A DNA stretch of 56,406 bases. Origin: an uncultured Bacteroides sp. Its GTDB lineage: Bacteria > Bacteroidota > Bacteroidia > Bacteroidales > Bacteroidaceae. The notes under the pieces were generated by a model. The model saw only the letters and a program-made list of their open reading frames with translations. It did no database searches and had not been told where the DNA came from. The position numbers and the translations under genes were made by a program. Below, piece after piece: positions 47,361 through 56,406 of this stretch (the stretch's first letter is position 1; the number at the start of each line of letters is the position of its first letter). Location of the stretch: the NCBI GenBank assembly GCA_945607605.1, contig CALYZE010000007.1:1-56406 (forward strand). Reading direction: 5' to 3'.

Positions 47361-48335
47361 ATGGACAACTCATCACTCATAAAAGCTCCGATTTCTGTGG
47401 AATTGGAGAACTTCAAAAAACTATTTGATAGTTCCCTTTCCAGTTCTAATCTTTTGTTGAATAGCGTAATTGCGCATATCCGGCAAAAGAATGGGAAGAT
47501 GATGCGCCCTATATTGGTACTTTTGGCAGCAAAACTCTATGGTGAAATCTGTCCTGCAACCCTTCATGCAGCGGTTGCATTGGAATTATTACATAATGCT
47601 AGCCTTGTACATGACGATGTGGTGGATGAAAGTACCGAACGAAGAGGGCAGCTTTCTGTAAATGCTATCTTTAATAATAAGGTGGCTGTATTGTCCGGTG
47701 ACTATCTTCTGGCGTCTTCATTAGTGCAAGTCGGCCTGACTCGTAATCATGCGATTATCGATATTGTTTCTAGTCTAGGGCAAGACTTGGCAGAAGGTGA
47801 ACTTCTCCAATTATCTAATGTGAGTAATCTCCAGTTTTCTGAAGATATTTATTTCAATGTAATCCGCAAAAAGACTGCCGTCTTGTTTGCCGCTTGCACA
47901 AAGGCCGGCGCCCTATCGGTAGGAACTGACGATGAAAAGGCGGAATTTGCACGCTTGTTTGGTGAATATATTGGTCTTTGTTTTCAAATTAAAGATGATA
48001 TTTTTGATTATTTTGAAAGCACGGAGATAGGGAAGCCTACCGGTAATGATATGATGGAAGGTAAGTTGACGCTTCCGGTGCTTTATGCGCTAAATTCAAC
48101 CAAAGATAAGGCTGCTCAAGAAATTGCTATTAAGGTTAAAAATGGAGAGGCTACCGCCGATGAAAGAGCCTTTTTAATTGAATTTGCCCACCTGAATGGC
48201 GGTATTGAACATGCTTCGCAAACGATGTATGACTACAGAGAAAAGGCACTAGCATTGCTGTCTTCTATGCCTGATACAGATGTGAGAAAAGCTCTTGCTG
48301 CTTATCTGGATTACGTTGTGGAGCGAGAGAAATAA
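47361..48335 (+). CDS. Trans-polyprenyl diphosphate synthase
   Basis: Condenses isopentenyl diphosphate onto allylic diphosphates; in Bacteroides long-chain products feed menaquinone. 324 residues with the first aspartate-rich motif DDVVD (85-89) and the second DDIFDY (about 212-217). The residues before the first motif (LVH) are small, which favours long chains, so an octaprenyl/solanesyl-type enzyme (ispB-like) is likely, but the chain length is inferred. A terminator follows. Confidence 0.9.
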   Translation: MDNSSLIKAPISVELENFKKLFDSSLSSSNLLLNSVIAHIRQKNGKMMRPILVLLAAKLYGEICPATLHAAVALELLHNASLVHDDVVDESTERRGQLSVNAIFNNKVAVLSGDYLLASSLVQVGLTRNHAIIDIVSSLGQDLAEGELLQLSNVSNLQFSEDIYFNVIRKKTAVLFAACTKAGALSVGTDDEKAEFARLFGEYIGLCFQIKDDIFDYFESTEIGKPTGNDMMEGKLTLPVLYALNSTKDKAAQEIAIKVKNGEATADERAFLIEFAHLNGGIEHASQTMYDYREKALALLSSMPDTDVRKALAAYLDYVVEREK

Positions 48336-48358
48336 TCAGCTAAGATTGTATTCAAAAT

Positions 48359-48397
48359 AAAGCCTGACAGGAGATCGTTCCTGTCAGGCTTCTTTTT
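48359..48397 (+). terminator. Terminator of the polyprenyl synthase gene
   Basis: AAGCCTGACAG pairs with CTGTCAGGCTT (48359-48370 with 48381-48391), followed by a T run. It stands between converging genes. Confidence 0.85.
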
Positions 48398-48415
48398 ATC
48401 TGCTAGACTGTTATT

Positions 48416-49318
48416 TTAGAAGAAATTTAATTCTTTCCCTTTGATCTCTGAGAGTAGAAGATTAGCCAGACGGCTTGTTCCTAAACGAAACAGCTTGTTA
48501 GTGAGCCACTCTTCACCAAGTACCTCCTTGACAATGGTGTAATAAATCAGTGCATCATTTACTGAATTAATCCCACCAGCAGGTTTGAAACCGACTTTGT
48601 TGCCTGTTTGAGTGTAGTATTCTTTTATAGCTTGGCACATTACATAAGCAGCTTCTGGTGTAGCAGCAGGTTGTTGTTTTCCAGTAGAAGTCTTGATAAA
48701 ATCTGCGCCAGAATACATGGATAGGATAGAGGCTTTCTTGATATTGGAGGCTGTTTTTAAAGCCCCTGTTTCAAGAATTACCTTCATGTGGTGTTCTTTG
48801 CATACCTCTTTAAGTTCCTGGATTTCTTCACACATTGTCTCGTAATCTCCTGCTAGAAACTTACCTACTGAAATAACAATATCTATTTCGTCTGCACCTT
48901 CCATGATTGCCATGGCAGTTTCTGCTATTTTTACTTCAATAAAGGTCTGAGAAGAAGGGAAACCTGCTGATACACAGGCGATATTTACGTTTTCTACTTC
49001 TAACGTATCTTTTACAACTTCTGCAAAATTGGGATATACACAGATCGCTGCTACATTCTTCAGATCAGGGAATTCTTCATCAAATTGATTCACTTTTTGG
49101 GCAAATTTCATAACGCTTTCATCACTGTCTGTGCTATTCAGCGTAGTGAGATCAATGCAATTAAATAAGAACTTTTTTGCTTCAAGCGTATGGTTTGCAG
49201 GTACCTTTTCTGTGATTATTTTGGCTACCTGTGCAGCTATTTCCGCATCGTTTAGTTGGGTGTTGTACTTTGCTAAAGCAATATTATACTTGCTCTGGGC
49301 AGATTCATTTTTCTCCAT
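48416..49318 (-). CDS. deoC: Deoxyribose-phosphate aldolase
   Basis: Splits 2-deoxyribose 5-phosphate into glyceraldehyde 3-phosphate and acetaldehyde. 300 residues, the longer form. The Schiff-base lysine is in ADFIKTSTGK, and ILETGAL and GFKPAGGI carry the other active-site residues. Its start overlaps the end of the mazG-like gene by 14 bases, and it is the last gene of the mnmG-led run. Confidence 0.94.
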   Translation of the reverse strand: MEKNESAQSKYNIALAKYNTQLNDAEIAAQVAKIITEKVPANHTLEAKKFLFNCIDLTTLNSTDSDESVMKFAQKVNQFDEEFPDLKNVAAICVYPNFAEVVKDTLEVENVNIACVSAGFPSSQTFIEVKIAETAMAIMEGADEIDIVISVGKFLAGDYETMCEEIQELKEVCKEHHMKVILETGALKTASNIKKASILSMYSGADFIKTSTGKQQPAATPEAAYVMCQAIKEYYTQTGNKVGFKPAGGINSVNDALIYYTIVKEVLGEEWLTNKLFRLGTSRLANLLLSEIKGKELNFF

Positions 49319-49643
49319 GGCCTGCTAATTTGGGGTTGTTGATATGTCTTGTTTGGTCTCGATTGGTTTTCTTCTCTAGATTGCGTGCAAAAGCCTCAGT
49401 TACATTGACTCCTGTTTGGTTAGCTATGCAGAGAAGTACCCATAGGACGTCTGCTATTTCATCATCGAGATTATCTTTTTCTCCTTCTTTAAAGGATTGG
49501 TCACCGTATTTGCGTGACATAACACGGGCTAGTTCTCCTACTTCTTCAGTTAAGACAGCCATATTGGTAAGTTCGCTAAAATAACGAACTCCATATTGTT
49601 TGATCCAAAAATCTACTTGCTTCTGTGCTTCTTCTAATGTCAT
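49305..49643 (-). CDS. MazG-like nucleotide pyrophosphohydrolase
   Basis: 112 residues forming an all-alpha NTP pyrophosphohydrolase domain. The metal-binding pattern ExxE...ExxD is seen as LTEEVGELARV and LDDEIADVLWVL. Such small proteins remove (d)NTPs; the preferred substrate is unknown. It overlaps deoC at one end and shares a base with the dtd stop at the other, so it is translated as part of the run. Confidence 0.88.
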   Translation of the reverse strand: MTLEEAQKQVDFWIKQYGVRYFSELTNMAVLTEEVGELARVMSRKYGDQSFKEGEKDNLDDEIADVLWVLLCIANQTGVNVTEAFARNLEKKTNRDQTRHINNPKLAGHGEK

Positions 49644-50095
49644 TATTCCTTGTTTTTTGTATCCATACAGATGGTCACAGGACCATCATTCAATAATTCA
49701 ACTTTCATATCAGCTCCGAATTCACCGGTACCTATTTCTTTACCTAATACAAAACTCAATTCTTTGCAAAAATGTTCATATAACGGGATGGAAATTTCCG
49801 GTTTAGCTGCTCGTATATAAGAGGGGCGATTACCCTTTTTAGTCGATGCGTGTAGAGTAAACTGGCTGATAATCAGGATGTCTCCGTTGATGTCTAATAT
49901 AGATTTATTCATCACCCCATTTTCATCGTCAAAAACACGGAGGTTGACTATCTTCTTGCAAAGCCAATCTACATCCTCTTTGTTATCTGTTTCTTCAATG
50001 CCTACCAATATCATAAACCCTTTTTTGATAGAGGATTTACAGACTCCATTGATAGTAACAGAGGCGTGTCTTGTACGTTGTATAACTACTCTCAT
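49643..50095 (-). CDS. dtd: D-aminoacyl-tRNA deacylase
   Basis: Removes D-amino acids (and glycine mischarged on tRNA-Ala) from tRNA. 150 residues starting MRVVIQRTRHASV, with the catalytic SQFTLHAS loop near residue 80 and the cross-subunit GxP motif near the end (NDGPVTI). A TACCTTTG box at 50125-50132 suggests an internal promoter, in addition to read-through from uvrC. Confidence 0.95.
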   Translation of the reverse strand: MRVVIQRTRHASVTINGVCKSSIKKGFMILVGIEETDNKEDVDWLCKKIVNLRVFDDENGVMNKSILDINGDILIISQFTLHASTKKGNRPSYIRAAKPEISIPLYEHFCKELSFVLGKEIGTGEFGADMKVELLNDGPVTICMDTKNKE

Positions 50096-50124
50096 GATAT
50101 TTATTCGTAACTTTATTGGACCTG

Positions 50125-50132
50125 CAAAGGTA
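50125..50132 (-). promoter_or_regulatory. dtd promoter -7 box
   Basis: TACCTTTG on the minus strand, 30 bases before the dtd ATG, in the 133-base gap after uvrC. Confidence 0.5.
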
Positions 50133-50228
50133 CGAATAAATTCGGTAAATGATTGAAGTTGTGCTAATAAATCCTAATTAAGAGGGTGCTTAGAAGGTAT
50201 TTTCAAAGTTATCTGTATTATGATATAA

Positions 50229-52046
50229 TCAGTTCTTTAAATATTCCTGAATCAGTTTGGCTTTCGATTCTCCTACTACTTTACTAAGGTCTTCGAATGA
50301 TGCTTCTTTGATGCGTTTTACGCTTTTAAACTCCTTTAATAGATTAGCTTTTGTCTTCTCTCCGATACCTTTTATCTCATCCAGCACAGAGGTTATTTGC
50401 CGTTTGCTACGTTTATCGCGATGGAAGGTAATGGCAAAGCGGTGCACCTCGTCTTGTATATGCGTCAATAGTCTAAAAAGAGGAGTGTTTTGCTTTAATC
50501 CAATAGTTTGTGGTGGGAATCCGTACAATAACTCTGAAGTGCGGTGCTTACTGTCTTTGGCAAGTCCGGCAATAGGAATACTTAGCTCCAGTTCATCAAG
50601 GGCCTCTTTAACGGCGCTCATTTGACCTTTCCCGCCATCAGTAATAAGGAGGTCGGGTAGGGATGCGTTTTCCTCTACAGCGCGTTGATAACGTCGTTTT
50701 ACGACTTCTTTCATGGATGCATAGTCATCAGGACCTTCTACAGTCTTGATATTGTATTTTCGGTATTCTTTTTTAGCCGGTTTCCCTTTTAAAAAGACCA
50801 CACAGGCGGCCACGGGGTCAGATCCTTGAATGTTTGAGTTGTCAAAACACTCGATGTGCATCGGAAGACGTTTGAGTTGTAATTCTTGTTGTATTTCTTT
50901 CAGAAGTCGTACGGTTCTTTGTTCCGGATTCAGTTTTTCTGATTGCTTCAAACGATCTGCTTTGTACTGTTTTACGTTTAAAATAGAAAGCTCCAGTAGT
51001 TTCTTTTTATCGCCTCGTTGTGGGATGGTAAATACTACCTCTTTTAATTCCATATCCAGCTCAAAAGGTACAATTATTTCGCGTGAAAAGCTTTTGTATC
51101 TTTCTCTCATTTCAATAATACCTAATGAAAGTAATTCCTCCTTACTTTCATTCAGCCGTTTTTTATATTCAAAAGTAAATGCTTGATTGATGGCTCCATT
51201 GGTAATGTGTAGGTAATTGATGAAAGCAGATTTTTCATCAATATCTTCCTCGATGGAGAATACGTCGATGTTGTGAAGTACATTGCTGACTACCTCCGAT
51301 TTAGAGCGGTATCCCGCTATGAGCAGATACTTTTCTTTTACTTTTTGCGCTTCTTCAAACTTCATCTCCGCAGAGAGTTGTTGCATTTTCTGAAAAAGGA
51401 TGCGTTCTATTTCTTGAGTGTTTCCTTTAAGTATTTCTTTGATTTCAGCAATATTTCTGAGGTAGTCCTCTTGACTTTGCTCGCCAATACAAGGACCTGC
51501 GCAGTTTTTGATGTGATATTCCAAGCATACATTAAACTTGCCTGCACGGATGTTCTCAGGAGAAAGATTTAAATTGCAGGTGCGTAAGGGGTATAGGTGT
51601 TTGATAAGATCCAAGACAGCGTACATAGAGGGCATGTGACTGTATGGTCCGTAGTAAGAAGAACCATTACGAATGATTTTGCGAGTCTTGAAAACACGCG
51701 GAAAATATTCGTTCTGAACACAAATCGAAGGATAAGTTTTGTCGTCTTTCAACAAAACATTGTAGCGAGGCTTGTATTTCTTGATAAGATTGTTTTCAAG
51801 TAATAAGGCATCTTCTTCAGAGTTCACTACAATGTATCGGATATCGGCAATTTTACTTACTAATACTCGTGTTTTGCCTGGCTCGTGTTCCCGATTAAAA
51901 TAGGAGGATACTCTTCGCCTTAGATTTTTTGCTTTACCTACATATATAATGACTCCCTCAGCATTTAGATATTGGTAAATGCCAGGGCTTTCGGGAAGAT
52001 TAGAAACTATTCCCTTCAGGTAATCATTGGTTTTGAGTTCTTCCAT
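50229..52046 (-). CDS. uvrC: Excinuclease ABC subunit C
   Basis: Makes both incisions in nucleotide excision repair. 605 residues: GIY-YIG nuclease (PGIYQYL to YVGKAKNLRRRVSSYF, residues about 20-50), UVR domain (about 205-240, EEAQKVKEKYL), RNase H-like nuclease (IECFDNSNIQGSDPVA with catalytic Asp; LLITDGGKGQ) and C-terminal tandem HhH (LDEIKGIGEKTKANLLKEF). It lies 45 bases after apt in the same direction. Confidence 0.96.
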   Translation of the reverse strand: MEELKTNDYLKGIVSNLPESPGIYQYLNAEGVIIYVGKAKNLRRRVSSYFNREHEPGKTRVLVSKIADIRYIVVNSEEDALLLENNLIKKYKPRYNVLLKDDKTYPSICVQNEYFPRVFKTRKIIRNGSSYYGPYSHMPSMYAVLDLIKHLYPLRTCNLNLSPENIRAGKFNVCLEYHIKNCAGPCIGEQSQEDYLRNIAEIKEILKGNTQEIERILFQKMQQLSAEMKFEEAQKVKEKYLLIAGYRSKSEVVSNVLHNIDVFSIEEDIDEKSAFINYLHITNGAINQAFTFEYKKRLNESKEELLSLGIIEMRERYKSFSREIIVPFELDMELKEVVFTIPQRGDKKKLLELSILNVKQYKADRLKQSEKLNPEQRTVRLLKEIQQELQLKRLPMHIECFDNSNIQGSDPVAACVVFLKGKPAKKEYRKYNIKTVEGPDDYASMKEVVKRRYQRAVEENASLPDLLITDGGKGQMSAVKEALDELELSIPIAGLAKDSKHRTSELLYGFPPQTIGLKQNTPLFRLLTHIQDEVHRFAITFHRDKRSKRQITSVLDEIKGIGEKTKANLLKEFKSVKRIKEASFEDLSKVVGESKAKLIQEYLKN

Positions 52047-52091
52047 ACTGGTGTATAAATGGTGATTTGTTAATTCACCTCTTTTAAAATG

Positions 52092-52616
52092 CTATAACGA
52101 TAATACGGACTCTACCTCCACCTCTTTGCTGAATATATCTTTTCCATGTAATGATTTTAATTCTATGATGAAGTTAACATATACTTTCTTCGGATTCATC
52201 TGCTTTACTAATTTACAGGCTGCTTCCATTGTGCCTCCCGTAGCTAAAAGATCATCATGTAACAAGATTATATCATCTTCATTGACTGCATCTTTGTGCA
52301 TCTGTACGGTATCTTGCCCGTATTCTTTATCATAACTTACTTCTATTGTCTCGGCTGGTAATTTTCCTGGCTTGCGAATAGGAATAAAACCAGCTCCTAA
52401 TCTAGTGGCAAGGATAGGACCCATAATAAAACCTCTGGATTCGATTCCTACCACCTTGGTAATGCCTTTATCTTTATACATTTCATATAAAGTGTCTGAA
52501 AGCTCTTGTAATGCAACTGGATCTTTAAATAAGGTAGTTACATCGTAGAATAAAATTCCCGGTATAGGAAAGTTAGGGATTTCTCGGATACTCTTAATGA
52601 GTGTCTCTTTGCTCAT
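52092..52616 (-). CDS. apt: Adenine phosphoribosyltransferase
   Basis: Salvages adenine with PRPP to AMP. 174 residues from MSKETLIKSIREIPNFP; an upstream extension to 52685 overlaps the mnmG stop and is not conserved in character. The PRPP loop is ILLHDDLLATGGTMEAA, and the N-terminal hood has IPGILFYDVTTLF. It is preceded by mnmG at 56 bases and followed by uvrC. Confidence 0.95.
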   Translation of the reverse strand: MSKETLIKSIREIPNFPIPGILFYDVTTLFKDPVALQELSDTLYEMYKDKGITKVVGIESRGFIMGPILATRLGAGFIPIRKPGKLPAETIEVSYDKEYGQDTVQMHKDAVNEDDIILLHDDLLATGGTMEAACKLVKQMNPKKVYVNFIIELKSLHGKDIFSKEVEVESVLSL

Positions 52617-52672
52617 AATCAGTTTATTTAATACGTTTATTGAATTGTTTGTTTCACGTGGAACTTTATCTC

Positions 52673-54547
52673 TTAGCGTCCGCAAAGCACTAATAACACA
52701 TTGATGTCGCTCGGGGATATCCCAGGAATTCTACTTGCTTGGGCTATGGTTTCAGGATCTATCTTTGCCAGTTTTTGTCTTGCCTCGGTAGATAGTGACT
52801 GAATAGATTCATAATCAAATTTTCCTTTTATCTTTATGCTTTCTAGTCTGGCCAATTTATCAGCAATGATTCTCTCGCGTCCGATATACCCCTCGTATTT
52901 AATAAGAATTTCTGCAGCTTCAATAATTTCTTCCTTACGGTCAGAAATTTTATCTAGTACTTGTTTAAGGGCATTCACGTGTTCTGCCATCTTTTCAATA
53001 GTAACCTGCGGACGATTGATCAAGTCGATCAATTTACATCCTTGACGAAGCGGGGTAGTACCAAGCTCTTCTAATACAGAATTAATTAATGCAGGTTTCA
53101 TCGAGTAGTTCCGTGCAAAGTCAATAATACAATTGACTGCTTCATACTTTTGTTTCAATAACTCATAACGTTCTTTCTTGACGAGCCCAAGCTTCCATCC
53201 TTTTTCAGTAAGACGCATATCAGCATCATCCATACGAAGCAGAATACGGTATTCCGCACGCGACGTAAACATACGATAAGGCTCATCCACACCTTTAGTT
53301 ACCAAGTCATCGATTAAAACGCCTATATATGCTTCATCACGCGCTAGAGTAAATGGTTCTCCTCCATGGCAATTGATGTGAGCATTGATTCCTGCAATGA
53401 TGCCTTGTCCAGCAGCTTCTTCATATCCGGTAGTTCCATTTACTTGTCCGGCAAAGAATAGATTTTTAATTTTCTTCGTTTCCAACGTATGTTTTAGTTG
53501 GGTAGGTTCAAAATAATCATATTCAATAGCGTAACCAGGGCGATAAATGACTAGGTCTTTGAATGCCGGTATCTTCTTTAATGCAGCAATCTGAATATCC
53601 ATGGGTAGGGAAGAAGAGAATCCATTCAGATAGAATTCTTGCGTTGTTTCTCCTTCTGGTTCCAAGAAAAGTTGATGTTGTGGTTTATCGGGGAATGTTA
53701 CAATTTTGGTCTCTATGCTAGGACAGTAACGTGGACCGATACTTTGGATTTGCCCGTTGAAAAGGGGAGAATCCGAAAGCCCTTCCCGTAAAATATTATG
53801 CGACTCTTCAGTGGTGTAACAGGTCCAGCATGGCAATTGTTTCAGATGGCGTATGCCGGTATTCATAAAGGAGAACTTGTGAAAATCATTTTCTCCATCT
53901 TGGATATCCATGTGTTCATAGTGTACGCTACGTCCGTCAATGCGTGCAGGAGTTCCTGTTTTCATACGTCCGTAGGTGATGCCATGTGCTGCGATGGATT
54001 CGGTTAATTGATAAGATGCGGGTTCGGCCATACGCCCTCCGGGAAGTATGTTACGTCCAACATGCATCAGTCCATTGAGGAAAGTTCCTGCAGTAAGGAT
54101 AATACATTTTGAATAAAAGGTTACCCCCCATAAAGTGACCAATCCTACAACTTCCCCGTTTTCAACGAGGATTTCTCTGACTGTGTCTTGCCAGATATTT
54201 AGATTTGGGATATTCTCTATTATTTCTCGCCAAACCCAAATAAATTTGTTGCGGTCACATTGTGCGCGTGGACTCCACATGGCAGGCCCTTTGGAACGAT
54301 TCAATATACGGAATTGGATTGCAGTTTGATCTGTTACCAATCCCATATAGCCTCCTAAGGCATCTACTTCACGTACAATTTGTCCTTTGGCGATGCCACC
54401 TACTGCCGGATTACAACTCATTTGCCCGATCTTATTCATATCCATCGTAATAAGACAGGTTTTTGAACCCAAGTTTGCAGCAGCTGCAGCGGCTTCACAC
54501 CCTGCATGTCCGGCACCGATTACAATAACATCATACTTAAACTCCAT
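52673..54547 (-). CDS. mnmG: tRNA uridine-5-carboxymethylaminomethyl synthesis enzyme MnmG (GidA)
   Basis: FAD/NADH enzyme that with MnmE modifies U34 of tRNAs. 624 residues: FAD motif VIGAGHAGCEAAAAAA, NPAVGGIAKGQIVREVDALGG (shortened landmark), RNRSKGPAMWSPRAQ type block, and a helical C-terminus ending ISPSDINVLLVLCG that binds MnmE. I take the ATG of MEFKYD; the frame opens 8 codons earlier, but that part overlaps nothing conserved. A TAACTTTG box at 54573-54580 fits this start. Confidence 0.96.
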   Translation of the reverse strand: MEFKYDVIVIGAGHAGCEAAAAAANLGSKTCLITMDMNKIGQMSCNPAVGGIAKGQIVREVDALGGYMGLVTDQTAIQFRILNRSKGPAMWSPRAQCDRNKFIWVWREIIENIPNLNIWQDTVREILVENGEVVGLVTLWGVTFYSKCIILTAGTFLNGLMHVGRNILPGGRMAEPASYQLTESIAAHGITYGRMKTGTPARIDGRSVHYEHMDIQDGENDFHKFSFMNTGIRHLKQLPCWTCYTTEESHNILREGLSDSPLFNGQIQSIGPRYCPSIETKIVTFPDKPQHQLFLEPEGETTQEFYLNGFSSSLPMDIQIAALKKIPAFKDLVIYRPGYAIEYDYFEPTQLKHTLETKKIKNLFFAGQVNGTTGYEEAAGQGIIAGINAHINCHGGEPFTLARDEAYIGVLIDDLVTKGVDEPYRMFTSRAEYRILLRMDDADMRLTEKGWKLGLVKKERYELLKQKYEAVNCIIDFARNYSMKPALINSVLEELGTTPLRQGCKLIDLINRPQVTIEKMAEHVNALKQVLDKISDRKEEIIEAAEILIKYEGYIGRERIIADKLARLESIKIKGKFDYESIQSLSTEARQKLAKIDPETIAQASRIPGISPSDINVLLVLCGR

Positions 54548-54572
54548 TCGTTCAGTGTATTTAAAAATCATG

Positions 54573-54580
54573 CAAAGTTA
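54573..54580 (-). promoter_or_regulatory. mnmG promoter -7 box
   Basis: TAACTTTG on the minus strand, 25 bases before the chosen ATG. It lies upstream of the whole mnmG-deoC run. The alternative ATG at 54571 would touch the box. From 54581 to the insertion sequence nothing else is seen. Confidence 0.55.
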
Positions 54581-54788
54581 CGAAAAAGTTGTTTTGTTGC
54601 CTCGTTTTCTTTCTTTTCCTTATGATTTCTTACGAAAAAGCATTTTATCTCTTTGAGTACTTTAAGTTTTTAATTGGTTTAGAGGCTTTTTATCTGTATG
54701 TTATATGAAGGAGGGAGAGAAAAATGCAAAAACAAACTCCTATTACTAATGCGAATCAGTAGTTGCCCTTTGATTCTTGTTTTAGAAA

Positions 54789-56115
54789 TACTAGTGATGC
54801 AATAAATTGCACCTGATTACACTTAAGTTATTATATATAAACACATTACAAGCGTTCTTTGATTTTTTGATTTGAAATGAGTGGATAATTTTGTGGTCTT
54901 AAAACCATGAAATTATGAATTTAGGCAAGTATATATTCTCGCAGGTTGTTGAATTTATCCCTAAATATGAGTTTGACAAACTCGTCAAGCTGTATAACGG
55001 AGACTTCCATGCTAGAAATTTGAGTTGTTACAACCAACTACTTCATCTCTTATTTGGCCAATTAACCGTTTGCAATTCATTGCGCGATATTTGCTTGTGC
55101 CTGAAAGCACACGAAAAAAGCCTCTATCACCTTGGATTTCGTCAAACGGTAAATGAATCTTCACTATCTCGTGCAAATGAGAGACGCGACTATCGCATTT
55201 ATGAGGGATTAGGACACGTGCTTATTGATATTGTGCGTCCAATGTATTCAAGAGAACCAGTCTTAGGACTGTTTCTACCTGATTACGATATATTCGCATT
55301 GGATTCTACTACAATATCTTGTAGTATAAAGTTACTCACATGGGCTTTAGGCAAGTATTCTAAAGGTGCAGTCAAGATGCATACGCTTCTTGATTTGCGA
55401 GGTAGCATTCCTACTTTCATTCATATTACCCATGGCAAATGGCATGACAGCAATGCACTTGACATTATGGAACCAATACCATTTGCTATTTATGCGATGG
55501 ATAAAGCCTATGTTGATTTTGCTTCTCTATTCCGTATGGATCAATGCAATGCCTATTTTGTCACTAGAGCGAAAGATAATATGCAGTTTGATATTCTTGA
55601 GAAGAATTACAATTTGGACGAGACGATAGGGCTTAGGGGCGATTATCTCATCAAACTTACAGGTTATAAATCTAGTCGTTTATATCCTCAAAGTCTCAGA
55701 ATGGTAGAATACTACGATTCTGAAAATGATGAAGAACTTAGGTTTATTACCAATCATGTTGAAATCAGCGCCTTGGAAGTCACTAATATCTATCGAAATC
55801 GGTGGCAAATCGAGGTGTTCTTCAAATGGATAAAACAAAATCTAACAGTCAAGACTTTGTGGGGATATACAGAGAACGCGGTCAAAACTCACTTATGGAT
55901 GGCAATATGTACCTATCTTGTAGTTGCAAGAATTAAGGCGACATATAAAAGCCCATATACGATTACCGAGTGCGCCACATTACTCAGCGTTTCCGCACTA
56001 GAAAAAACAGACATGAAGGAGTTGCTAACTCTTGCTGAACCACTCAATCAAAACAAAAATGTCAAAGAACTCAATTTATTTGATTTTTAATTAAAATATT
56101 AACGCATCAGTACTA
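54789..56115 (+). mobile_element. Complete IS4-type insertion sequence
   Basis: About 1,327 bases with a single transposase gene. The ends are imperfect inverted repeats, TACTAGTGATGC on the left and TAGTACTGATGC read inward on the right (10 of 12 match). Both sides are flanked by the direct repeat TTTTAGAAA (54780-54788 and 56116-56124), a 9-base target duplication, which shows an intact insertion. Confidence 0.85.
54915..56090 (+). CDS. IS4 family transposase
   Basis: 391 residues, full length. An N-terminal DUF4372-like domain (YNQLLHLLFGQLTVCNSLRDI) precedes the RNase H-like DDE domain. The first Asp is in FALDSTTISCS, the second in YAMDKAYVDF, and the Glu in the family signature YRNRWQIEVFFKWIKQNL (Y-2-R-3-E-6-K pattern). 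Nothing is interrupted, so the element may be active. Distance from the left end to the ATG is 126 bases. Confidence 0.93.
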   Translation: MNLGKYIFSQVVEFIPKYEFDKLVKLYNGDFHARNLSCYNQLLHLLFGQLTVCNSLRDICLCLKAHEKSLYHLGFRQTVNESSLSRANERRDYRIYEGLGHVLIDIVRPMYSREPVLGLFLPDYDIFALDSTTISCSIKLLTWALGKYSKGAVKMHTLLDLRGSIPTFIHITHGKWHDSNALDIMEPIPFAIYAMDKAYVDFASLFRMDQCNAYFVTRAKDNMQFDILEKNYNLDETIGLRGDYLIKLTGYKSSRLYPQSLRMVEYYDSENDEELRFITNHVEISALEVTNIYRNRWQIEVFFKWIKQNLTVKTLWGYTENAVKTHLWMAICTYLVVARIKATYKSPYTITECATLLSVSALEKTDMKELLTLAEPLNQNKNVKELNLFDF

Positions 56116-56346
56116 TTTTAGAAAATTAGATAAATGAATGCGATGGCGATTTTGCCCATCGTATGTACCAAAAGTCCAGATGTTGATCTGACTTTCATCG
56201 CTCTTTAATTTTGAAGTATTGCTGATAAGCTCCGCAAAACAGATATCCGGAAGCAGTCCCTGGTCTGTAAAGATAAGATTTGCATTATTACTGAATCTCT
56301 GGCAGTAGGACTTCAGTGTAGATTCATAAATATCGCAGATATACAT
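56113..56346 (-). CDS. Small protein of unknown function, 3' end clipped by the insertion sequence
   Basis: 77 residues starting MYICDIYES. The product is not recognised. Its TAG stop (56113-56115) consists of the last three bases of the insertion sequence. If the element and one 9-base duplication are removed, the frame continues for seven more codons (QESKGNY) to a TGA at 54756-54758, so only the tail was lost. The ATG is preceded by an in-frame TAA 8 codons upstream. A TATCTTTT-like box is at about 56379-56386. Confidence 0.55.
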   Translation of the reverse strand: MYICDIYESTLKSYCQRFSNNANLIFTDQGLLPDICFAELISNTSKLKSDESQINIWTFGTYDGQNRHRIHLSNFLK

Positions 56347-56406
56347 ATAAGTTTTAACCCGTTGGCGGAATTAAAAAGATAATATATTGATGTTTAAAAA
56401 GTTGTG

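Noticed and set aside
1-56406. CRISPR arrays, tRNA and rRNA genes
   Set aside because: No regularly spaced direct repeats and no cloverleaf-like or rRNA sequence were recognised in the gene-free gaps.

Overview
The window looks like chromosomal DNA of a Bacteroides-like member of the Bacteroidales. Many genes start just downstream of the Bacteroidetes promoter signature (TAnnTTTG, in the best cases with TTTG 19 bases upstream). Shine-Dalgarno sequences are not evident. Several families are typical of this order (DUF3098, DUF4294, DUF3836, Bacteroidetes-type RHS proteins, a helix-hairpin-helix/barrel protein). Most of the window is ordinary core metabolism and information processing, coded largely on the minus strand. 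The accessory parts are at the left end (RHS polymorphic-toxin locus), around 19.7-21.8 kb (broken lipoprotein, tandem repeats, small membrane proteins) and at the right end (IS4-type insertion sequence).
Left end (1-4.4 kb, minus strand): a decaying RHS locus. A truncated, frameshifted companion gene is followed by an RHS lipoprotein whose reading frame continues through two in-frame stop codons. The second stop lies inside a C-terminal metzincin-type metalloprotease toxin domain. A small lipoprotein begins two bases after the original end of that frame and is the best immunity candidate.
4.5-13.8 kb: metK behind a probable SAM-II riboswitch and a TATCTTTG promoter, then ogt. Next comes a minus-strand run of methyltransferase, ftsX, a DUF3098 gene, uppP, truB, queA and folK (envelope, division, tRNA modification, folate). 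miaB stands alone behind its own promoter.
13.9-31 kb: a small stand-alone RNA with promoter and terminator; a small membrane protein; a CoA-transferase of the acetate/succinate type; dacB; a DUF2007 protein; lpdA; nadB; rubrerythrin; a SulP transporter with a secreted or anchored nuclease; a radical SAM protein; a helix-hairpin-helix/barrel protein; a DUF4294 protein; and a SPOUT RNA methyltransferase.
31-48.4 kb: nadA (apart from nadB) behind a long AT-rich leader, rdgB, a YitT-family protein, leuS, a second small RNA of the same family as the first, mutS, lgt, a panE-type reductase, ychF, a DUF3836 protein, polA and a polyprenyl diphosphate synthase.
48.4-56.4 kb: a minus-strand run mnmG-apt-uvrC-dtd-mazG-like-deoC (tRNA modification and proofreading, purine and deoxyribose salvage, DNA repair). 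It is followed by a complete IS4-type element with 9-base target duplications that has clipped the last codons of a small gene at the edge.
The most unusual items are the RHS/metzincin locus with two in-frame stops, the pair of related small RNAs, the SAM-II-like aptamer on metK, and the terminator that shares sequence with the last codons of mutS. All calls come from reading the sequence; no database search was run.
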